Assembly: GCA_964468725.1 (NCBI GenBank)
Contig: CAYXVU010000112.1
Coordinates: 1 to 18,800 of the forward strand
Direction: 5' to 3'
DNA from: CAYXVU01 sp964468725
Lineage (GTDB): Bacteria > Acidobacteriota > Blastocatellia > UBA7656
DNA length: 18,800 bases
In this document: positions 1 to 6,066 of the stretch, one piece after another
How the letters are laid out: each line of letters begins with the position of its first letter
How positions within the stretch are numbered: the first letter of the stretch is position 1
Notes under the pieces: generated by a model
What the model saw: the letters and a program-made list of their open reading frames with translations, nothing else
What the model was told of the DNA's origin: nothing
The model's database searches: none
Program-made: the position numbers and the translations under genes

Positions 1-1257
1 TTCGATAGTTCCAAGTTGCTCACTGACCCCAAAGATTTCCGCCGCGCTGATCGTTAAAGCGCGCAACGCATCTTCTTTTGAGAGTCCGTTTTCAACCGCT
101 TTTTTCACATTGTCAAGAAATTCTTGCGGTCGCAAAGCGCTCGACGTAAACGCAAACTTTACCCCTGCCTTTGCCAGCTTTGCCGCTCCCGCAGGAGCCT
201 CTGCGCGCTCGCGCAAAACGCGTACCGGTTCGTCAACATCGTCGGGCAGATCGCTCGGACGTTTCGGGAAATTCACAGACAGAATCACTGGAACATTTTT
301 CGACTTCAAGGTATCGGCAATGCGATAGCCGAACAGGGCACCCGAAATCATCGGTTTCAGTTTGAACTCGTCGGCGATGTTGAGCGCGCGCCGGATATCG
401 AGATCGGTGTTGGCGATGAATAAGACCGGCACATTGCCTTTCAGTGCGGTCACCAGCGCGGCCATCTTCTTATCGGCTTCCGGTCGGGTTACGCCTCGTT
501 TGGTGCGCTCGTAGCGTTCCATCTCATCGCGGTAACGCGTCGCATCGTAAAACGATTGGCGAATGAAAGAGACCGTTCCCATCAACGAACTGGGATAGCC
601 GCCAAAGAAACCTCCCGATGTGGTGAATTGCACCGTCAAGGCGACCGGCGTCCGCACCACCATCTTCGAGCCTTCTTCGCCCGCCAGATTGATGAGCGCA
701 CTCTGCCCCAAGAAGATGCCTTGCCGAACGCTGGTCAGCGCGGCGGTCACGCCAACATTGCGCGCGTCCTCCAACCCGGCGGCGTTCGGAGCAATCTGAT
801 CGGCTGCTGCCGCCGAAGGATCGCCGAGCGCAACATCTTGATTCTGCCCGGCAGCCGCAGCCTGCTGCGCCCCACGACCTTGCCCCGGCCCGCCACCCGG
901 TTGCTGTGGCGCGGGGATTCCGAGGTTGGTATAGCCGTCAATCAAGCCGGGATAGACAGTTAGCCCTGCGCCATTGATGACCTGTGCGTCGGCAGGGATG
1001 CGCGGGTTTTCGCCGACATCCGTAATCAATCCGTTGCGAATCACAACCGTGCCTTTGGCGAGGTTGCGACCTGTGAGGGTGACGATTTGAGCGTCTTTGA
1101 TGGCATAAGCACCGGCGTCCAAGCGGGCGACCGGCGCACTCACAAAAAGAGCGCTCGCCATCGTCAGCAACAAAGCAAGGCTGATGATGGCGCTCTTTTT
1201 GCAGTCGGTGTATCTGCCCAAGCCGCTCCGATTGCGGGAGCGATTTGCATTCTTCAT
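1..1257 (-). CDS. Exported amidohydrolase-fold protein lacking metal ligands (partial, 3' end off window)
   Basis: About 419 residues are visible and the C-terminus runs off the left edge; the last readable residues (EQLGTIE) precede the usual 'GKDADLVV' end of the family. An ATG with AGGAGG 11 bases upstream (1269-1274) fixes the start. A basic N-terminus and hydrophobic stretch (about residues 21-40) indicate a Sec signal or anchor. The body aligns by eye with imidazolonepropionase-like amidohydrolases: beta-sandwich start (AIKDAQIVTLTGRNLAKGTV), PGLID motif near 103-107, and the C-terminal 'GLSKEDALRALTISAAEIFGV'. Oddly, the metal-binding HxH after PGLID reads Y-T-N. The later histidines are replaced too (VLFIAN, MISGALFG), and the usual TD/GSD aspartate site reads TSSA. 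A Gly/Gln/Ala-rich insert lies near 115-150. It is therefore probably a non-catalytic paralogue; such copies often sit beside an active one, which could lie beyond the left edge. Family assignment is confident, function is not. Confidence 0.85.
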   Translation of the reverse strand, partial: MKNANRSRNRSGLGRYTDCKKSAIISLALLLTMASALFVSAPVARLDAGAYAIKDAQIVTLTGRNLAKGTVVIRNGLITDVGENPRIPADAQVINGAGLTVYPGLIDGYTNLGIPAPQQPGGGPGQGRGAQQAAAAGQNQDVALGDPSAAAADQIAPNAAGLEDARNVGVTAALTSVRQGIFLGQSALINLAGEEGSKMVVRTPVALTVQFTTSGGFFGGYPSSLMGTVSFIRQSFYDATRYRDEMERYERTKRGVTRPEADKKMAALVTALKGNVPVLFIANTDLDIRRALNIADEFKLKPMISGALFGYRIADTLKSKNVPVILSVNFPKRPSDLPDDVDEPVRVLRERAEAPAGAAKLAKAGVKFAFTSSALRPQEFLDNVKKAVENGLSKEDALRALTISAAEIFGVSEQLGTIE

Positions 1258-1360
1258 GCGATCTCAAACCTCCTGAATCTGTCGAACTATGAATAAAGGA
1301 AAGAGTGCGTGAATCACATACCGATCAAGCTGCTCATCGGCATCCACTGCGATGGCGGTT

Positions 1361-1389
1361 AATCTATACCTGCCGGGTTATTTGTGCAA
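1361..1389 (-). promoter_or_regulatory. Candidate sigma-70-like promoter for the amidohydrolase-like gene
   Basis: On the minus strand TTGCAC (1384-1389) and TAGATT (1361-1366) are separated by 17 bases, about 100 bases upstream of the start at 1257. Each box matches the E. coli-type consensus at four positions, so this is a moderate candidate only. Nothing else is evident in the 204-base space 1258-1461. Confidence 0.3.
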
Positions 1390-1461
1390 GCGAACTCCCC
1401 CATTGTCAATGGCTCATTTTTGAATATCGAAAACCGTTCGAAGGTCGCCGCTTGCTCTCTA

Positions 1462-1956
1462 TTATGGCTCTCTCCTTCCCCCTTTATCACCATCTCTTGA
1501 TATGGAGCGATAGATGATGGTCTCGAATACCGGCAAGAGGCGTGCGCCGGTCTCTCTGGCAATGACATAATCTTGAACGATCTGCGCTTGCTGCTCGAAG
1601 CGGTACTCATCAAGCCGCTTGCTTTCATCCAATTCATATTCGTAGGTGTGTTTGCCGAATTGCAAATGTTCGAGTCCGGCCTTCATCCACCAATAGCTGC
1701 GGATGCAGTTCTGATACTGCCAAACGTGGGTGATTTCATGTGCCAAGAGGGAGAGCAGCGCCAGCGACTCGGCGACTGAGAAATCATCTCGATAGGTGCG
1801 GTTGGAAAACGAGATGATGCTATTTAACGTGATGGCCTCGCTTCGCAGGTTGATGAGCCAGTCGCGTCGCACCCGCACCTCATGGTAGGCGACCGAACCA
1901 TAAAATACGGTTCGCAAAAACCGTTCTTCTCCGTTGGTCAATTTCCGGCCTGTCAT
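1462..1956 (-). CDS. HExxH metallopeptidase-like protein (DUF4157 / 'vgr-related' type)
   Basis: A protein of 164 residues if started at the ATG at 1956. The family-like sequence begins at once with 'RKLTNGEERFLRTVF..SVAYHEVRVR', which resembles the 'RPLT.GE...ARSVFGD.IDY..VRI' opening of DUF4157 and vgr-related proteins. HEITHVWQYQN at about 73-83 is a zinc-type HExxH motif (H73, E74, H77), and E121 in FEQQAQIVQDY is a likely third ligand. There is no signal peptide or membrane segment. A start at 2046 would add 30 residues without homology-like content and would share the bases CATG with the start of the oppositely oriented gene at 2045, so I prefer 1956, although neither has a strong ribosome site. 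The polar tail (SRDGDKGGRREP) lies in purine-rich DNA like the local intergenic repeats. Such domains occur near secretion and injection systems, but none is visible here. Peptidase activity is inferred from the motif only. Confidence 0.7.
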   Translation of the reverse strand: MTGRKLTNGEERFLRTVFYGSVAYHEVRVRRDWLINLRSEAITLNSIISFSNRTYRDDFSVAESLALLSLLAHEITHVWQYQNCIRSYWWMKAGLEHLQFGKHTYEYELDESKRLDEYRFEQQAQIVQDYVIARETGARLLPVFETIIYRSISRDGDKGGRREP

Positions 1957-2044
1957 TCCGTATCGTATTTCAACGCAGTCGCTATTGCATCTCAACCCCA
2001 AATCGTTCATTCTGTCGGCGCATAATCCGATGGGGAGATCGCGC

Positions 2045-2344
2045 ATGGCAGGCAGTCAGTTCGATAAAGACTTCGGCTACTTGATGCCGTTTCTCGAAAA
2101 AATCGCCGCCGCCGCCGGTCAACTCACCGATGCCGCAGCACGGGAAGAGTTGACTCGCCTGATGGCAGAGGAGAGCGTGCGTTGGCCGCGCATCCGCGAG
2201 TTGCTCTCCGGTGCAGCCGGAAAGTCTGCGCCAACCGCAGAGGCGACCGCTGCGGCTCCACACTCTCCGGTGACAGAAGAAGATCAACCTCCTCAATCAT
2301 CGCCTCAATTCACGGTCGGCAGTTTGCGAAAACAGCCTCGCTAA
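2045..2344 (+). CDS. Small hypothetical protein, helical N-terminus and disordered tail
   Basis: A 99-residue protein that I do not recognise. The ATG at 2045 is preceded by GGGGAGA (about 2031-2037), a good ribosome site, which favours it over the upstream in-frame starts at 1934 and 2030. The first 60 residues look helical and amphipathic (DFGYLMPFLEKIAAAAGQL, EELTRLMAEESVRWPRIREL). The rest is Ala/Pro/Ser/Thr-rich and probably disordered, ending in SPQFTVGSLRKQPR. There is no signal peptide, membrane helix or cysteine. It is divergent from the HExxH gene and lies 136 bases upstream of the DinB gene. Codon use and the good ribosome site argue that it is real. Confidence 0.55.
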   Translation: MAGSQFDKDFGYLMPFLEKIAAAAGQLTDAAAREELTRLMAEESVRWPRIRELLSGAAGKSAPTAEATAAAPHSPVTEEDQPPQSSPQFTVGSLRKQPR

Positions 2345-2425
2345 TCGCAAACCTGCTGTGCAACGACCTCTGCCGATCCGCTCTCGCAAGTTGCAAAATC
2401 CATTCGCGCCGCTCCTATGCGGTTC

Positions 2426-2434
2426 TGTTATACT
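2426..2434 (+). promoter_or_regulatory. Candidate extended -10 promoter for the dinB-like gene
   Basis: TGTTATACT fits the extended -10 form TGnTATAAT with one mismatch, 47 bases upstream of the ATG at 2481. No good -35 box sits at the usual distance, as is common for extended -10 promoters. Confidence 0.4.
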
Positions 2435-2480
2435 CGGCCTGACATTGTCAACCAACGGCAAATGCGTGCGAGGGATAGCT

Positions 2481-2957
2481 ATGAAACGATCTATCATGTT
2501 GGCGCAATTAGAGGAGCAAGTCGAATATCTGAAAGGCCTGCTCGAAGGGCTGGATGAAGCGCATCTATTGCGACCACCGACACCGGGCAAGATGTCGCTG
2601 AAGCAATTAGCCGTCCATTTGGCACAGACCAATGATTCATTCGCCGAGCGGCTGGAACAGATGTTGACTCTCGACAATCCGCCGCTCAAGGTGATTGATG
2701 CGGCGCTCGAAGATTTGGAAGCCTATAAGCGAGTCCATCTCGGTCAGACGATGGAGAGGTTCACGCGCAACCGCAAGCGACTCATCGAAAGACTGGCGCG
2801 GCTCTACCCGCAAGAATGGGAGCGCACCGCCGCCCACCCCGAATACCCGCGATACAATGTGCAGATGGCCGTTGAGCACCTCTTGCTACATGAAGCGCAC
2901 CACCTCTACGCCATGGAACAGATGCGCGCCGCATTAGATCGGTGGGATCAACGATAA
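2481..2957 (+). CDS. DinB-family four-helix metal-binding protein
   Basis: A 158-residue cytoplasmic protein with the pattern of the DinB/YfiT-like four-helix bundle. Candidate metal-binding histidines are H46 (LAVHLAQ) and H137 and H141 (LLLHEAHHLYAMEQM), matching the usual H...H-x3-H arrangement. Related proteins are damage- or stress-linked, or are thiol-dependent transferases; which applies here cannot be told. The ATG at 2481 is preceded by GAGGGA (about 2469-2474). An upstream in-frame start at 2358 would add 41 residues across the probable promoter and is rejected. The length is typical for the family. It appears to be transcribed alone. Confidence 0.85.
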   Translation: MKRSIMLAQLEEQVEYLKGLLEGLDEAHLLRPPTPGKMSLKQLAVHLAQTNDSFAERLEQMLTLDNPPLKVIDAALEDLEAYKRVHLGQTMERFTRNRKRLIERLARLYPQEWERTAAHPEYPRYNVQMAVEHLLLHEAHHLYAMEQMRAALDRWDQR

Positions 2958-3142
2958 GAGAAAACTGGCGATAAAGTATGGAAAGACGATGGGACGAGCA
3001 AAAGACGGCAAAAACGGGTGAAGGGATGATGTGATGAAGGAGTGATGGGGTGATTCGTAAAGAGAGCAAGCAGCAACCTTCTCATCCGTACGGCTCGACC
3101 CCTAGCTTTCAACCCGTAACCTTTAACCGTTGACCCTTGCGC
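2958..3142. repeat. Intergenic spacer with degenerate purine-rich and TAACC/TGACC repeat words
   Basis: A 185-base space between convergent genes. It contains a purine-rich run (about 3011-3055) of variants of GGGATGATG / GATGAAGGAGTGATGGGG, and a run (about 3108-3136) of variants of TAACC, including TAACCGTTGACC. Two 12-base words recur in reverse orientation around the leuD-leuC spacer: AACGGGTGAAGG (3013-3024; complement at 12537-12548) and TAACCGTTGACC (3124-3135; complement at 12368-12379). No gene and no convincing terminator with a T-run were seen. Confidence 0.5.
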
Positions 3143-3343
3143 TTATGAATATCCCTTATCCCGAAATACCAACAGGTAGACACACGAACCGACCAGCGGG
3201 AAACAGACGATCAACACAATCAGGACAACTTTCGTCAGCTTGTCATGGCTGGAACGCAGCACGTTGCTGATGGCGATAATCATCAACACGATGGCGATCA
3301 ACGAGATGATCGTGCCGAGAAACGAACCGAATAGACTAAACAT
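3143..3343 (-). CDS. Small two-helix membrane protein, PLDc_N-like
   Basis: A 66-residue protein with two hydrophobic segments (about 8-29 and 38-59) joined by a short polar loop (SSHDKLTKV). It ends in 'CFPLVGSCVYLLVFRDKGYS'-like sequence, where the P-L-G..YLL pattern and short basic tail resemble the phospholipase D N-terminal (PLDc_N) membrane domain as it occurs in stand-alone small proteins. No enzymatic activity is expected. A strong ribosome site, AAGGAGAGAGG, lies just upstream of the ATG on the minus strand. It is divergent from the subtilase gene across a 337-base space. The role is unknown; it may be envelope or stress related. Confidence 0.75.
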   Translation of the reverse strand: MFSLFGSFLGTIISLIAIVLMIIAISNVLRSSHDKLTKVVLIVLIVCFPLVGSCVYLLVFRDKGYS

Positions 3344-3560
3344 ATTGACCTCTCTCCTTGTCTTTGATTGCGTCAGCCAGCCTGGCAGTTCTGCCCCCGA
3401 GCATCACTAAGATCGCAAGCAGGTGAACCGATGGTTATTTATGGATGACTGCTCAACCTCGCTAGCTGTTTGACCATCACGCCTTCCCTTACGATGCTGC
3501 TGGCGTGAAAGTTCAACGCGATCTTATTGAATCTCACCCTTGCCGGTAGCTGTACGGTTA

Positions 3561-3574
3561 TCCGAAATTTCGGA
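3561..3574. promoter_or_regulatory. 14-bp perfect palindrome, candidate operator
   Basis: TCCGAAATTTCGGA is a perfect palindrome ending 16 bases upstream of the -35 box of the subtilase promoter. This is a typical place for an activator or repressor dimer site. The cognate regulator is not known. Confidence 0.35.
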
Positions 3575-3590
3575 TGCGAGTGCGGATTTC

Positions 3591-3620
3591 TTGACACTCC
3601 CGATTTTTAGCACCTACAAT
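3591..3620 (+). promoter_or_regulatory. Sigma-70-type promoter of the subtilase gene
   Basis: A perfect TTGACA (3591-3596) and TACAAT (3615-3620, five of six matches) are spaced by 18 bases, giving an expected transcript start near 3627, about 54 bases before the GTG at 3681. It is the best promoter match in the window. Confidence 0.65.
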
Positions 3621-3680
3621 CCTGAGCGGCTTTTAGCCCCACATCGCATCGTCAGCCAGACAAAATCTTTGAGGTAAGGT

Positions 3681-5087
3681 GTGAGAATCTTTCTGATTTC
3701 GGTTTGTCTCGTTGCCCTATCGGCAGCCTTCTGTTTATCGCCTCTGGCAACCGCTCGCAATGATGCACAATTGACGGCTTGTGACGGTGAGGTGCCGAGA
3801 GAGTTAGAGGAGTTTCAAGGCTATCTTGATCCGGCGCCCCTCGGCATGGATATTCGTTATGCGTGGTCGCTGCCCGGCGGGCGTGGCGAGAATGTCAAAC
3901 TCATCGACATCGAATTCAATTGGAATCTCAATCATACCGATCTGGAAGCGGCAACCGAAGACTTGCTCGTGTATGTCAGAGGGATTGATCCGTTGCCCCA
4001 ACTGAATACCAATCACGGCACAGCCGTACTCGGTCAACTGGTCGCAGCTTGTGATGGCGTGGGCGTAACGGGTATCGCCCATCAAGCCAAAATCGGGTTA
4101 ATCAATCCCCTCACCGAAGGGCAGACGCCCAATGTCGCGGCAGCGATTGATCGCGCTCTCCGCCATCTGGAGGCCGGTGATGTCATCCTGCTCGAACAAC
4201 AATCGTTTCGCGGGCCGCGACTCGATCCGAGCACCGGACGCGGTTTGCTGCCGATTGAATTCGACCCCGGCGTTTTCGATGCCATCAAAGAGGCAACGGC
4301 ACGGGGCATTGTCGTTATTGAACCGGCAGGCAACGGGTTTGAAAATCTTGATGACCCGATTTATAACGGCGTCTTTGATCGCAATCGCCGCGATTCGGGG
4401 GCGATTATGGTGGGGTCGGGTTTGCCGCCGGAAGGCTTCTATGGCCCCGGCCCGGATCGCGTAAAGACCGATGAATCGAACTTCGGCTCGCGCGTTGACG
4501 TGCAGGGTTGGGGGCGCTTCGTTACTACTTGCGGCTTTGGTGATTTGCGCCACGAGCAAGGTGAAAATAATTGGTACACCATCAGTTTCGGCGGCACTTC
4601 TTCTGCATCTGCGATGGTGGCAGGCGCGGTCGCCGTATTGCAAAGCATCGTCAAAGCGCGCGGCCAAGCGCCGCTGGTGCCATCCGATGTGCGCCGTCTG
4701 CTGGCAGCAACCGGCTCGCGATTTTTAGGAAAACGCGGGGAAAATATCGGCCCGCGACCCGACCTCAGAGCCGCCCTTGATGCGCTCGATTCCGGCAACC
4801 TTTCGCCTCTGCCGTTGATCTCATCCGTTAGCTATAAGAAGTCGAAAGGCAAGTTGACGGTTGATGGCGAGAACTTTATTAAAGGTGATTCGATCATCGA
4901 GATTGACGGCACGCCGGTAACTAAACTGAAATTTCCCGCCGCTTTTATCAACGCCGACCTCGCCTCTCGCATCATCACGAAACAGAGCGTCCAAAGTTTG
5001 ATTCCTGACGGCGCAGAGGTCTCTATCACCGTCTTCACACAGAGTTCCGGCAAACGCTCCGCGCCATTCAAGTTTAAGAACGAGTGA
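3681..5087 (+). CDS. Secreted subtilisin-like serine protease (S8) with C-terminal IPT/TIG-like domain
   Basis: A 468-residue protein. The start is GTG, with GAGG six bases upstream. A Sec signal peptide covers about 1-25 (hydrophobic core IFLISVCLVALSAAF, likely cut after ATA). The S8 catalytic residues are visible: Asp76 (VKLIDIEF), His112 (NTNHGTAVLG), oxyanion Asn218 (EPAGNG) and Ser307 (GGTSSASAMVAG). The enzyme is therefore probably active and works in the periplasm or outside the cell. The Asp motif is DIE rather than the common DTG/DSG. No long propeptide is evident between the signal and residue 50. Residues about 378-468 (PLISSVSYKKSKGKLTVDG..F) form a beta-rich segment like IPT/TIG domains, probably for binding or spacing. 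It has its own promoter and is convergent with the SDR gene, so it is likely monocistronic. Confidence 0.92.
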   Translation: MRIFLISVCLVALSAAFCLSPLATARNDAQLTACDGEVPRELEEFQGYLDPAPLGMDIRYAWSLPGGRGENVKLIDIEFNWNLNHTDLEAATEDLLVYVRGIDPLPQLNTNHGTAVLGQLVAACDGVGVTGIAHQAKIGLINPLTEGQTPNVAAAIDRALRHLEAGDVILLEQQSFRGPRLDPSTGRGLLPIEFDPGVFDAIKEATARGIVVIEPAGNGFENLDDPIYNGVFDRNRRDSGAIMVGSGLPPEGFYGPGPDRVKTDESNFGSRVDVQGWGRFVTTCGFGDLRHEQGENNWYTISFGGTSSASAMVAGAVAVLQSIVKARGQAPLVPSDVRRLLAATGSRFLGKRGENIGPRPDLRAALDALDSGNLSPLPLISSVSYKKSKGKLTVDGENFIKGDSIIEIDGTPVTKLKFPAAFINADLASRIITKQSVQSLIPDGAEVSITVFTQSSGKRSAPFKFKNE

Positions 5088-5122
5088 AGCCTATCAATAC
5101 CTGGCTGCGCTATCCATTCGCA

Positions 5123-5899
5123 TCACACAATCGTCGTGCCGCCGTCTACGACAATCGTTTGGCCGATGACGTAGCTCGAAGCCTCTGAGGCCAAAAAGAC
5201 GGCCACGCCTTTCAGTTCGCCTTCGCGGCCAACGCGACCGAGCGGAGCCGATGCGGCAACCTGTGCTTCGGCAGCCTCTAAAATCTTCTCGGTCATCCGC
5301 GAGGGAAAGAAACCCGGCGCGATGCCATTAACGCGCACTCCGCGCTTTGCCCATTTCGCTGCCAGTTCGCGGGTCAGCGCGATCAAACCGCCTTTGGCGG
5401 CAACGTAGGCGGCAATGTGCTGCCCGGTTTCGGTCGTTGCAATCATTCCGGCGATGGAAGCGACGTTGATGATGGCGCCGCTATTGCGTTTGAGCATTTC
5501 GCGCCCGACGCGCTGAGAAAAGAGAAAGGCTCCGGTCAGATCAATCTGTAAAACCATGTTCCACTTCTCAAGCGAAACGGCTTCGGCAGGCTCGCCCCAC
5601 GTCACCCCCGCGTTATTGACCAAAATGTCAATCTGTCCGTACGTCGCTATGGTCTTGTCAACAGCAGCCTGCACATCATCGGCGTTGGCAACATCGCATA
5701 AGGTGCCTTCGCAGCGAAAGCCGCGGCTGCGAAACTCGTCAATTGCCGGGGTGAGCCATTGTTCACGCCGCGCCAGCAGCATCAATGAAGCGCCCGCTTC
5801 GGCAAGCCCTTCAGCAATCTCTTTGCCCAATCCACGCGACCCGCCGGTGACGAGCGCAACTTTTCCCGTTAGATCGAATAATTCTTGCAGTGTCGGCAC
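5123..5899 (-). CDS. Short-chain dehydrogenase/reductase (SDR, gluconate 5-dehydrogenase/FabG-like)
   Basis: A 258-residue classical SDR. It has the cofactor motif TGGSRGLG (18-25), NNAG (95-98), catalytic Ser148 (NVASIAG), Tyr165 and Lys169 (YVAAK), and a C-terminal 'VIGQTIVVDGG'. A basic residue in the TGGSRG loop and Arg44-Arg45 after strand 2 make NADP(H) use plausible. The opening 'LFDLTGKVALVTGG' resembles gluconate 5-dehydrogenases and related sugar or polyol SDRs, but substrate cannot be told from sequence. I start at GTG 5899 because AAGGAG (5910-5915) lies 10 bases upstream; the longer TTG start at 5932 would put that ribosome site inside the gene. It is divergent from the Ig/LVIVD gene and has no visible pathway partner. 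Confidence 0.9.
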   Translation of the reverse strand: MPTLQELFDLTGKVALVTGGSRGLGKEIAEGLAEAGASLMLLARREQWLTPAIDEFRSRGFRCEGTLCDVANADDVQAAVDKTIATYGQIDILVNNAGVTWGEPAEAVSLEKWNMVLQIDLTGAFLFSQRVGREMLKRNSGAIINVASIAGMIATTETGQHIAAYVAAKGGLIALTRELAAKWAKRGVRVNGIAPGFFPSRMTEKILEAAEAQVAASAPLGRVGREGELKGVAVFLASEASSYVIGQTIVVDGGTTIV

Positions 5900-6002
5900 G
5901 CTGTTTCTTCTCCTTGTATCGTGATGGGTCAACAGACAAGCCCCGATACTAGCATCCCGTTGCGGAGGTGCGCGACTCTGATGGGGAATCTTCGCATTCG
6001 GT

Positions 6003-6031
6003 TTGCAGTGCCGAAGGGGAGCGAATAGAAT
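6003..6031 (+). promoter_or_regulatory. Candidate promoter of the propeller/iron-sulfur operon
   Basis: TTGCAG (6003-6008) and TAGAAT (6026-6031, five of six matches) are spaced by 17 bases, with a start site expected near 6038, about 29 bases before the ATG at 6067. Confidence 0.35.
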
Positions 6032-6066
6032 TTCGGCTCAGCCTATCTCAAGAAGGAGATTTTTAC

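Larger units (their letters stand above)
3344..3680. other. Divergent intergenic region between the PLDc_N-like and subtilase genes
   Basis: 337 bases without a gene. The right half holds a palindrome (3561-3574) and a near-consensus promoter (3591-3620) for the protease. No convincing promoter for the minus-strand gene was found in the left half; a few AT-rich words near 3430-3445 are possible but weak. Confidence 0.5.

Noticed and set aside
1957..2046. Longer start of the HExxH gene at 2046
   Set aside because: It would share the four bases CATG with the start of the divergent gene at 2045 and adds sequence lacking family resemblance; kept only as an alternative.
5900..5932. TTG start of the SDR gene at 5932
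   Set aside because: The AAGGAG ribosome site would lie inside the coding region; GTG 5899 fits it well.
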